DNA of 64,000 bases, taken from Varroa destructor. Its lineage: Eukaryota > Arthropoda > Arachnida > Mesostigmata > Varroidae. This document shows positions 1-10,800 of the stretch, one piece after another; position 1 is the first letter of the stretch; every line of letters starts with the position of its first letter. The notes under the pieces are model-generated. The model made no database searches. It saw only the letters and a list, made by a program, of their open reading frames with translations, and was not told the origin of the DNA. A program made the translations under genes and the position numbers. The stretch spans positions 43,950,074-44,014,073 of the forward strand of contig NW_019211456.1 in NCBI RefSeq assembly GCF_002443255.2. Direction: 5' to 3'.

Positions 1-1354
1 GGACTGGGCAGACCCTCAGGAAGAACCCGATTCAGAGACAATGTCCAAAGTGAAGGTGTTGTATGTACGCAACCTCACTCAAGATGTGAGTGAGGAGAAG
101 CTCAAAGAAGCCTTTGAGGAATTTGGAGGTAAAGTGGAACGCGTAAAAAAGATTCGTGACTATGCGTTCGTACACTTTGAGGAGCGTGATGAAGCGCTAA
201 AGGCCCTGGAAAATAATAACGGCCGCGAGGTAAGCGAGTGCCATTAATAAATTTCCGCGCAACAAGTGTGGGATGAAAACGTTAATTCCAATTATATTCT
301 TAATTATATAGGTCAATACAATTATTCATCAATGTCTGTTTTTGTTTTCTTTAGATTAGTAATTTCGTCTTGCTCGTTCATCCTGTGTATATATAGGTGG
401 GCCAGTTATCGGAAAGACAAATGACAAATTAGGGTAAATAAAATCTCAGCTCTTCTTAGGCGTGTTTAAAGACTGATGTCCTTTGCGACTAGTAAAATAA
501 AAGATACTAACTGCGTTGTCTGCCAAAACGATAAGCCTGCCAGTAACAGCATGGGCAACTCTTTATTTCGTTTAATTCATTTAACTTGTTTATGTTTTAG
601 ATGGGTGGTGCACCGATGGAGGTCTCCCTAGCGAAACCACCATCGGATAAGAAGAAGCGTGAAGAAGTCCTTCGTAACCGTGAGAGGCGCATGATGCAGA
701 TGTTCCAAAGCCGGGCAATATATGGCCGGGAGGCTGACTATCGTCTCATTGGCCACCTTGGACCTCATCCCCCACTTCCGCACCCACCGCCCGCACTTCG
801 CGGCGCCGGACACCCGCCCAGGGGACCGCCTCATCCACATGCGCATGCTGGACGCGCACCGATTCCTCCGCGACCTTATGGCGGTTAGTATTGTAATTTC
901 GTATGTTTGCGTGCCATTATATGAATCGTTCGTTGGTTGAAATGGTTTCTTTGCATCGTTATTATCAGTTTCGTTCAGTTTTATCCCCTAGACGATGCGT
1001 CTAGCCGGCGTAACGTCGAATTGGTTTCACAGCACCATATCAACCCACTTTATTCTTTGGTTGAATGTCTACAACAACTACATAGCATTTTGGTAGGTCG
1101 GTGTAGTTAAGTGGGTTAGTTAATACTCACACATTTATGTAAAATGTAACATCAGGTGTGAAGGGTTCGCTTTATATACGCATGTAGCCTTCATATCATA
1201 TAATGGGTACCACTTGAACTATCAGCGTTTTCTTAACTTATTAACGACAGTAGGCTTCAACAAAACCAATCTGTCATAAATGAAACTTCGAGCCCAACAA
1301 ACCTTATAGCTAATAAGCCTCGTGCCAGCGTATCTAGTGACTTAACTGTTCTTG

Positions 1355-1394
<40 letters not shown>

Positions 1395-2368
1395 GACCTG
1401 ATATATAAGAGAAATATGAGGATTGTAGATTCATCGGTGTTGCTTCTGATAATTACTATAAATCCAGCAAGATATCTACGCTGTGTCAAAGATGTCATGG
1501 CCTTATCGCTTATAGTTCTGTTCTGTGATAGCCGCCGTATGCGTATGCGGGTGACCCTGATGAATCGCTCTTTCACTTGTTTTGCATGAAAGCTTGTATA
1601 GACGGATGAATAGATGAATGAATGAACGAATGAACGGACAGGCAGATAGCTGGTCCTGTTGATTTTTCGCTCCCCTTTCTGGGTATCGTTATTGATTTTA
1701 ATCATTGTAATTGATATTGGTGTATATGTTAATAGTAAAAACAATGATAAGCCTCGCAGTCATTTTTACGTTGTAGTCTACGTATTTGATGTAATTTTGT
1801 GTTCATGGTGTTCTCTCCCCTTTGCTTTTGTTCTTCATGTTGATATCGCTGTGATCCGTTGTGGTACGAACTGTGTTATGCTACTATTGTTGCTGCTGCT
1901 GGCGCGTTGCTGTTCACTAACCTCGAACTCGTTGTGGTTCTTCTGATCTTCTTCCTCTTCTGCTTTTTTGATCACTTTGTTTCTTTTTTCATCTTCGCGT
2001 CCCCTTTTTCCGTCCTCTCTCTTTATCTTTACCCTCCTGATCGATCAATCTTCTTATCCTTATCTTTTTCTTCCTTTCCTTGCTCCTTTCCTTTGTTCTT
2101 TCTCGATTCCCTACGAACGATGCTATTGTATACAGATTACTACGGCTACGGTTTCGCGGGCGGCAATGGCTACGGTGGGCCGGGGCCGGAATTCTACGAA
2201 GACTACTACAACTATCCGGACTACTATGACTACTCAACGTCACATAGCCGAGGCCGCACCAACGACGGCCAGGGCGGCCGAGTTCGCAAGACCAACACGT
2301 CGGGCGGCGGCAGCAATCAGAACAGCAACTCGAAGTCCGCCAACAAGAGTCAGGCAGCCTCAAGCTGA
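1..2368 (+). CDS. Syncrip: Syncrip (hnRNP Q/R), 3' part, cut by window start
   Basis: RNA-binding protein of the hnRNP Q/R family, which binds mRNA and acts in splicing, localisation and translation control. Exons seen: 2-229, 601-883, 2136-2368, all with GT..AG introns. The frame is open from base 2 (WADPQEEPDSE, then MSKVKVLYVRNL), so the ATG at 41 is internal. WADP followed by KVKVLYVRNL is the family's entry to the third RRM. RNP1 is YAFVHFEE and RNP2 is LYVRNL. After the RRM comes AKPPSDKKKREE, typical of the arthropod protein, then a Pro/His-rich stretch and a Tyr-rich tail (DYYGYGF, YEDYYNYPDYYDY) with Arg/Gly repeats. The acidic N-terminal domain and RRM1-2 lie upstream of the window. 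The last exon ends at TGA 2366-2368, but the same frame stays open afterwards (see next entry). Splice phases are 0 and 1 and join without a break. Very sure of the family; the exact tail isoform is less sure. Confidence 0.93.
1353..1394. repeat. TA microsatellite in a Syncrip intron
   Basis: Alternating TA with one GTA interruption, in the 884-2135 intron. Confidence 0.9.
1777..2135 (+). promoter_or_regulatory. Very long polypyrimidine, AG-free zone before the last Syncrip exon
   Basis: Between the TAG ending at 1776 and the acceptor AG at 2134-2135 there is no AG dinucleotide for 357 bases. The part from about 1936 to 2110 is almost all C and T. AG-exclusion zones normally run for a few tens of bases from the branch point to the acceptor. 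One this long implies a distant branch point and many sites for pyrimidine-binding splicing regulators. That points to regulated use of the last exon, which is an inference. Confidence 0.6.
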
Positions 2369-3070
2369 TCTGCTTACCGCCACAGCGCCGCCGGCATCAA
2401 TATTCATCAACAAGAACAACAACAACATGCAGGAGAACGCTTAGCGGCGGCAGCGACAACGACATCAATGGCGGCGGGGGCGTCCGCGGCCGTGGCGGCG
2501 AAAGCGTCTGCTTTTGCTGCTGCGGCTGCAGCCTCCGCAAGGGCGGCGGTGGCGGCATCAGCAGCGGCAGCAGCTTCTGCAGCGCCCGCGGCTGCGCTAG
2601 CGGCTGCGGCACGCATGCAGCGGCAGCACCAACAGGATCTGCGTCGGCGATTCGGCGGCAGTTTCGATAGCGGCGTCTATCCCGGGAGCATGACGGGCAG
2701 CACCGTGATCAGCAGAATGATGAACACGAGAAGGAGTACTATTCGTAACAATTACAACAACTGCAGCAACAATATAAATAATAACCACTACTACAGCAAC
2801 ATCGTCAATAATAACAACAATATCAACAGAGTTAACAGCTACAACACGACATCGGTATTCGGCAATCGTTGCACGACCTGCGTGTCATTAATTGGCAATG
2901 GTACAATTAGTGACTGTTGTCGCCGCTGCTTCTTGCGTTGTTCCGGTGGAAGCAGTTGTCACGGCTGCATTTCCCCGTTCACATCAGCGTCGGCGGCTGC
3001 AGCTGCGAAAGTTACTGCAACTGCAGCCTTGCTGACGTATTGCGGTGGCGGCGGTGACAGATGGTGGTGA
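2369..3070 (+). other. Open in-frame extension after the Syncrip stop (possible readthrough tail)
   Basis: The frame of the last Syncrip exon continues for 233 sense codons after the TGA at 2366-2368 and ends at TGA 3068-3070. It encodes a Gln-rich start, a roughly 60-residue Ala-rich run (about 2444-2620), an Asn/Tyr/Ser stretch (about 2700-2850) and a Cys-containing, Ala-rich end. In this frame the first two bases of the Ala run are mostly GC while the third varies among G, A, T and C. That pattern is expected if alanine was kept. The frame starting one base earlier gives Gly/Ser/Cys with an almost constant third base, so it looks less coding. It could be stop readthrough, an alternative exon, or a repeat-rich 3' UTR that happens to be open. 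No homolog is recognised. Confidence 0.35.
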
Positions 3071-3113
3071 CCGCACGGATCGACGGACGACTAGCTGACG
3101 AAAAGACAGACAA

Positions 3114-3158
3114 ACAAAGAGAGCGAGAGAGAGAGAGAGAAAGAGAGAGCGAGCGAGC

Positions 3159-3190
<32 letters not shown>

Positions 3191-3192
3191 GT
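3114..3192. repeat. GA-rich microsatellite
   Basis: About 80 bases of GAGAGA with GAGC interruptions, just after the possible readthrough stop. On the transcript it would be a long purine tract. Confidence 0.9.
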
Positions 3193-4412
3193 GAAAAGAC
3201 AAAAATTGAGGGAACTTTTTGTGGGAATTGAGGAATCTGAGTAATGGAAAAGACAGCGCTGAACCAAGTTACCGTTCGTTGAAACCGATCATATAATGTC
3301 TTTGTATTCTATTGATGATTATATTGATGATGCTGATGATCCTTGACGGTCATTTACCGTCTCCTACCGTGTGTGGAGGGTCGTCATTTGATGGGATCGC
3401 GCACAAGCTAATTCCTACTCGTCGTCCATAACAAAAACACTAACAGAAAGTCAGACCAAGAAAGAGAAAAGAAATGACAGATTGTATTAGAGGGAATACG
3501 ACGGGCATCATCTAGACGAGACACAGGCAGTCTCTGCTTTGTCTTGTCATCTGATTTTGTCATTCATAGATGTCACTGCTCGACCGCCCGACCGACCGCC
3601 CGCCCACGCGCCCGTCGTGTTCGCCTCTACGATTTACACTTGACATATGCTTGTGAGGTGCGAATGTATTTGACACTATGAGCAAATGAGCCTTGTGTAT
3701 GTTCTGGCGCGTACTCGCGTAGCGGTCTACGCGATAATAATGATAAAAGATTAAAACGGCTACACCGATGGTGATGATGGAAACGGGACGGGTAGATTTG
3801 GACACGTGCGGAGCTGGCTACGGAAACGACGATGCGTCGCCAGTCAAGCCTTCCCTCCATACAGCCGAGATAATAAAAGCAGTATCATGATCACCGTAAT
3901 TATTTGACAGAAAACTACAACAGCCTCAAAAGCCACAGCAGAATCTTCAGTTACTTGGCATGCACTTGAAGACCAGTAAAACAATCTTTTTCATCGTCAA
4001 TCCGCCCACATTCTAAGATGGCGCTTATATATACTATAAGATAGCTAAAGATTGTTGATAAAATTATGGCAACTGTCACTACAGTTCGAAATCAGTGAAG
4101 ACAGAAATGGATGACAGGGAAAAGTAACAGCCGCTGTCATCGTGGCCGTGGTTAGCACTAGTGAACTGTGTGATTCCCTCCCGACCCACCAGTGGCGCTA
4201 AGCTACCTCAGCTCGAAAACGCTAATACCTACTAATTGTAAGCTGCTGCTTGTGCCGCTGGCCTGCTGTAGTAGTTGTCATGCGGATGAAAATTTTCTGA
4301 CCCACAGGCAAATATTCAAACAGAGAAGGTGAAAAAGAAAGGGAAAAGGGATAACAATGTGACACGATAGATTGATCAATCACCGGGTCGATCGCGACAA
4401 GCACGATCACTG

Positions 4413-4414
4413 CA

Positions 4415-4445
<31 letters not shown>
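4413..4445. repeat. GAC/ACG trinucleotide repeat
   Basis: Ten or so tandem copies of ACG/GAC in the putative Syncrip 3' UTR. Confidence 0.9.
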
Positions 4446-5679
4446 ACCATCACCGCTGCCCACTTCCGCTCCCTTTATAAATATTACCACTGTATATTAT
4501 TACAAATTGAGACGTACTCGTTCTGCTGTTTCGAAAATATTGATAATAATGATAATGATGAAACATAAGGATGGTGATGATATGATAACCATGTCCATTA
4601 TAACGATGGTGAATGACAGACGGGGCAGGAGGCAAAACTACTGATGCTGCTACTGGTGCAGTTAGATGTCGTTTACGACAGGACATGGCATGGTAGCCGT
4701 TCATTTGCCCACGCAGATGTGACTATCACGACACATAGCCAGCAACAACGTTATGAACAAACATCCGATTCTGAACCATTCTGAACCCCTTTCCGACTCC
4801 ATGTGCAGTGAAAGAGTCTCCTCTCGGCAACTGAATTCGCCAGGTCTTCTTCCGTCCGTTTCCATGGCTCATTCCTTGTCAAAATGTTTTCTTGCTTCTT
4901 TCGCGTGATCCCTGCCGTTGTAGCTCACCACATGCCACTGACCGCCATCCGACTTCATTCATGACAGGCGAATAGCAATCAGTTCACGTTTCTAATTGAG
5001 CTTTTTATTAGTGTCATGTATAGATACACATTGCTCCTGCCAACCAATGCCATAATAATACGGGTTTTAATACCATGACTATGTTCCTCTATAGATATGA
5101 CATTTTTTATTGACGTAATTAGGAACAGAGCAACCACGAAGGAGATAGCAATGATTACGACCGCAGTATGGTTCTTACGTCAGATTAGATTAGTAGCGGT
5201 AGTAGCATGGGCAACCATTACTTTGGCGCTTTTACCTTATTTATAATAGATAATTCTACCATAAGTCTACCGTTGTGATTTGACTGATCTATCGAACGAC
5301 TGATTATTAACCATAGCTATCAATATATGTCCGTACACGATGTAGCTGTGTATATTATACCATTATTACTGTAGTAAAATTTATAGGCGAAAAGATCCAC
5401 TAATGCTTTGGCTATGTTTGGTGCTCAGCTCATGTGCTCACCTTTTTCATGCAAAAACAATGATGGTTTCTTAAAATTTGGATAAAGTCAAAGGCGCACG
5501 TAAATAATTAAGCTGTAACTGTGCGCAGGAATCATGAGTACTTCTCATTAGATCGTAACTAAGCGACAAAGAGCCTAAAAACGATGCTCTTTGATGTACG
5601 GATACGAGAAGCCCGCAACTTATATATACATATATATATAAGGTTATATAGGATTTTTTGGCTGATAGTTTTAAAATGG

Positions 5680-5800
5680 CATTTGAAATTTGGGAGGAGC
5701 AATGTAATCGGTGCGATCGCTCGGACAACTGAACCTGCGACTAAAAAACCGGGGGGGGGGGTCGCTGGTCCAAACCCCGCCATCGACATTTATTATACAG
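5680..5800 (+). mobile_element. tRNA-related SINE-like fragment with an 11-G run
   Basis: The segment has ACCTGCGAC, an 11-base G run (5751-5761), then GTCGCTGGTCCAAACCCCGCC, which resembles a tRNA T-arm/B-box (consensus GGTTCGANNCC) with substitutions. The flanks contain poly-A-like stretches (after 5813). It fits an old tRNA-derived SINE, but no A-box or target duplication is clear, so the call is weak. Confidence 0.3.
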
Positions 5801-8022
5801 CAGGTGTCATTAAATAAAAAAGAAAATAATATAGTTTGTGCCGTATAAATCGTTACCCACAATAAAATATATCAATATACGCAATAAGGTATGATAAAAA
5901 GGGACAGCATGCTTAACTGGTGGTTAACGGTGCAGGGGCGAGGGTCTGAAGGAAAACGCAGTTCAGAAAAAGGCCTGGAGCCTACACGGTTTAGTCACAC
6001 GGGTACCAAGGTGATATGCATACAACATTAGCATAGTACTAACGTAAAACAAAGGAATGAATGTGCTGGTAGGACGTGAGGAGGACCGAAAAAGGACAGG
6101 TTCGTTCTTTTTCGAATTTGAAAAAGTGTTACAATCATTAAGATATCTGACGCTAAGGTTAATAGCTTGTGGAGTAGACTCGTTAGACTGCAGAGTTCTC
6201 AAACTGCCTCGGTCAATACGCTAGTGTTTGTAGCATTACTGCATCTAGATGAGCATCGTATCTTTGTAAAGACCTTCGAAACCAACTGAAAATAACACTA
6301 CGGTCACTATGGATTTATAATTATGTAGATAAATGGGTAATTTCAAACGTGCAGACATCGACCTTTAACGCTAACTAATCGACAAGATTTAAAGAAACAC
6401 ACGTCTGGATGAAATGACAAACAAAAGTCGAAGCTAGGACATCAAAGCATCTCCAGCAAGACAACTATTGAACGCTGAATTGCAACGGTTCTGCAGGTCG
6501 GGCCCATCCCGATGGTGCAGGCAAGTTTCTTCTGATTGACCACAGGCACATTTCTTTAAATATTAATTATGTTATCGCGTTAATTGCCAGCTGTCATTGG
6601 TTAAGCTTATCTCCTTCCATTATTAACTCTCTAGTTCTTATCCGCTTTAATGGATTTATGAGTAACAATCCTCTCATTTATAACGTTACCTATAGTAAAC
6701 TAACTTGTTTTCATGCCAGCTTGCTTTGTTCAAATATAACTGAAAAGGAACGAACTTCATGCGCAACAGAATTCGTTAACAAAATGATTACAGGAGTGTT
6801 CGAATGAAGTTTACTCCGAAGCGTCGAATGTAAATGTATTGTGTTAATATCGCCAACGTTTTTTGTTTATAAACATTATATAAATGTGTGTATGGCGGAG
6901 CTGAATTATGCGAGAGAGAACAATTGTGCTAGCTTTCCGTACACTGATTAGGTGAAAACGTTTGAAAAAATAATGATTAATAAGCCTCTCTTGCTTCTGC
7001 GTTTTGTTCTATTTGCCTCTATAGGAATGGTGTGGCAAAACAACGCCAGAGTTGGATACAACCATATGCAGCGATTCCCTACCCCGCTTCGATTTAGCAA
7101 TAGGGGGTCGACTAAACAGTTAAACGGTGCCTATGCATGGGGGGCAAATTATCCCTTCCAGCAACGAAAAGCCCCGCTACGCGGAGCAGCGCCGTTGTAT
7201 TTCAATCGCACACGTTTAACCGCATAGAGGATTGCTGTCTTGCGCCTGTCAAGACAACCGGTAGCTGTGCGTGTCGACCATTAAACCTACAGTTTGTTCG
7301 TATGTTAGGACGTTTCGAAATACGTAATCAGGCCAACGTAACCGAACATAGCAAAACACCTGATCAGGACAGTATATAATAATTTAATAGTGTACGTTAA
7401 ATCTGCTGAACGTTACACCTCTAATATTCAGAAACCAATAGATACATTAGAGGTGAGGAATTTATATTGAAAACAGGAGCATATCATTATGTCCTCAAGG
7501 AGAATTCTGGCAAGTACAACTCGGTTGTCGGTTAAAGGGGGACATACATGGATTTTCTGCTTTTGGAAAGTGCATGTATGTAAAGAGCCCACCCAACATC
7601 GGGGCTCTTGAGAAGCTCGAGTTAAAAAAAAAATTAGAGGAACAGCGGCTGAATGGTGAGAGAGGTTTGCTTCCTTCCTTGTATAGTCGGTGTCGTGTAC
7701 AGCATAGTAGTATGACAACATCCATCGTATTATTATTATTACATTATACATTGTAATCACACAATAAAGACACGGAACGAGGTACAGTAGAAAGGGCAAC
7801 AACAATCGATTTATTCGTAGTAATGTGTCATTCGTATAATTAGTCTCATTATACAAATGTAACGGCCTTTTGTGTGCCTACACAGTTCGTCCGCCTACTT
7901 TGCAAAAACATGGCCAAATTCGAATCCGTCTTCGTATTCTAGTACTGGAAAATTTTTGTTGCTGTTGCCATTTCTGGTGTTCATGCTTTGACCCCGCCCT
8001 CCGATCGGCCCCCGCCCTGAAA

Positions 8023-8025
<3 letters not shown>

Positions 8026-8061
<36 letters not shown>
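8026..8061. repeat. TA microsatellite
   Basis: Uninterrupted TA repeat of about 16 units. Confidence 0.9.
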
Positions 8062-9728
8062 GTGTATGTAGGGGAGTAAATGCTTCCAAATATGACGGCG
8101 GACAACGTACATCACATCCGTTTGTGATTTTCATGGGTAGAGTGGTGACTGCGTCAGCCACACGTATTGAGGCAGCAGCAGACGACGATGATGATGATGA
8201 TGACAACAACAACAACGTATGCAGAAGGGAATCGAGGAGAAAACGAAAAAAATGAGACAGTTTGAAGAACGTCGATACCGTTGAAATCACCTCGTGTAAT
8301 TGGTCAGACCACAGTTCTGACATTGGGCAGCTCGCGCACAGCCGACGCGGTGGCGGGGTCAGAGTAAGGTGTTGTGCAGGAGATTATGAATATGATGGTA
8401 ATGACAGTATAATGATATTATTCGCTTTAAACATGAATGATAACAATACTGAACAGACAAACAGACGAACAGACGAAACAAACAAACAAACAAACAAAAA
8501 ATAAACATGCACAAAGGTGACGATGACTGATTAATTCATACCAAACAATATACGTGACCAGACCGAACCGGAGAAACTTCGAAATGGGAGATGTAGACGA
8601 AGCAACAACTACAATATGATAAAAAGAAACCTTATTGCGTGAAAAAGAAGATACGCAAAGATCGAGAGAAAAAACGGAACATGTGGACGACGTCAGTAAG
8701 ACTAAACATAATAAAAGTTAGTGGTCAATGAAAAAAAAATAATGCTGATCGTAGCGTGAACGAAACAAGTCGCGTAGAACAAATCGAAAAAGAAATAAAG
8801 AAAGAAAGTCGGAAGAAGAAGAAGAAGAAAAAACGCATACAAACTATAACAGCGTTGAGTTGTCCAGCGCAGGGGATAAATAGGGGCACGATCGAGCCTC
8901 ACTGTTCCGGAAGGCTCCCGGCAAAACAAAAAAAATGGAACTAAAACCGAAACTGAACTTAAAACTGAAAATCCATCGGTTTTTTTTTGATGCCAAGTTA
9001 CAAACAGTTAACATTATACCTATATCTATATACGTCTAACTAATCTAATCGATAACTGAAAATTATAAGCCAGATAGAGCCAACCAAGCAAAAAAACCAA
9101 TCGTGACATCATCAAACAACTACGAAATGAAAATGAGATAGCAAATAAGCTCATTATAATAATCATACTATATAATTATAATATTCATAATATCGTATTC
9201 GTTGTCCTAATGCGCGTTGTTCATTCGATGGTGACGCTATGATAACAGTATCGATCGATCCATGTTGATGGTGATGACAATTGTAATAGTAACTCGCTGA
9301 CGATGAACGGCGATGATGGCGGCGATAATTACCACTACTACACACAGTATCATAATAATTATAATGATAATGACGATACAGTTATTATACTGATTATTAA
9401 TTATGATTAAATACAACTACAATTACTACCTAATATGAATTCTACCTATCTATCAATGTAACTCTATTAATCTACGAATGATAAACGAACTCAAACAACC
9501 AGCCGATAAAGAAACAAAACTCTATAATAATGAATATACAATATAAACAAAAAAAAACACTGTTTTTCGAGGAGCAGCAGCTGAAAAATTCATGCAACAG
9601 AACGCAACAACAAACACACACAAGAACAACAACACCAATAACAACATACATGACATTATTGACGATACATAAACATCATAATACTGATGAGAGGTAAATA
9701 TGTAAGCGATACACGACGAGAAGCGAAT

Positions 9729-9828
9729 NNNNNNNNNNNNNNNNNNNNNNNNNNNNNNNNNNNNNNNNNNNNNNNNNNNNNNNNNNNNNNNNNNNNNNNN
9801 NNNNNNNNNNNNNNNNNNNNNNNNNNNN
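9729..9828. other. Assembly gap (100 N)
   Basis: Exactly 100 N, the usual placeholder for a gap of unknown size. A TA repeat follows at once (9829-9862), so the break probably lies in an unresolved microsatellite. Confidence 0.99.
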
Positions 9829-9862
9829 GTATATATATATATATATAAAATATATATATATA
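9829..9862. repeat. TA microsatellite at the gap edge
   Basis: GTATATAT followed by TA repeats with a short AAAA interruption, directly after the N run. Confidence 0.9.
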
Positions 9863-10800
9863 ACACGCCGACGTGGACGAATATGGTGATGATGGTAACG
9901 ATGATAAAAACCATATAAATACTGTGTCCCTATAATGATGGCACGACTCCTTTCACGAAGGAAAAATAATATTAAAGAAGCTGAAAGTGGAACAGGAGTT
10001 TAAATAGATGCACAGATAATACGAAGAGGCTATAAATGATAGAAAGAAATGATATATTGCGTATGTTAGACAATAGAGAAAGACAGATGGAAATATATAT
10101 GGTAGTATTGACAATAACAGAGACATGAGCGCGAGAGGTGCAGAGAGACTGGAAACGTCGATTTTAATTGTTATAAAGACCAATGGTGCGTGATGGCGCC
10201 GAGACCCTTGGGAGGGTACGTTGTCAGACATGTACGAAAGCCGAACGAAAAAACAAAATTGAGTGAAGTTGTCGCAGAGTCAGAGTCTATACATTTCACG
10301 TTGAAGCTTGAACGCTGATGCGGGAAGCTGGTTGGTTTGACCCTGTCGGTAATCATACGATTGATCATTAGTAAGTAAAGTATATTAACGGTAATAATTC
10401 GTACTATAGAAAAACAATGGTGAAACTGTGACCGCATATGAGAGAAAAGAGCGAAACATCGAATTATCATCATACCAAGATTCATCCGTTGACGACAGAT
10501 GGACAACGGGCGCCCCGGGGCAACCCGCAACAACTACGAGACAAACTCAACAACTTCGACAACAACATCAAGATAACATATAAATATGAACAACAACAAC
10601 AACAACAAAAAACAAGAACATTTGCATCTACCGCTACAAGCACAAACATCAATTTATATATTATTGGCCTGCTACTACCTGAATATATTCGATCATATTT
10701 TACCCGATCTCCTATTGGTTTTATTTCTGCTTATTAAATACGTACAACATTTTGTCTTGTGTACGCCCATACATATTCTGTAACCTTGTATTTAGCGATA

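Larger units (their letters stand above)
3071..10800 (+). other. Probable long 3' UTR / downstream region of Syncrip
   Basis: No credible gene is visible on either strand. The plus strand is strongly A over T in many places (for example 8500-8900 and 9540-9720) and carries purine-rich simple repeats: GA (3114-3192), GAC/ACG (4413-4445), GAT (near 8190), CAAA (near 8475) and AAC (10587-10606). This strand bias starts just after the Syncrip coding end and fades near 10.8 kb, where base composition becomes symmetric. A long plus-strand 3' UTR explains it, but no transcript end can be fixed because AATAAA-like words are common here. Short open frames in it are low-complexity. Confidence 0.4.

Noticed and set aside
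1859..2135. Open frame running into the last Syncrip exon from upstream
   Set aside because: It is the T/C-rich intron read through; the hydrophobic residues are what pyrimidine-rich DNA encodes. The acceptor at 2135 in the right phase marks the true exon start.
2407..2616. Minus-strand Ala-rich and Gln/Pro-rich open frames
   Set aside because: Mirror images of the GCN/CAG-rich tract on the plus strand; no start context, splice sites or family match.
7878..8323. Minus-strand frames across the TA repeat near 8.0 kb
   Set aside because: Half of each is TATATA translated as Tyr/Ile and the rest low-complexity Ser runs; no gene evidence.
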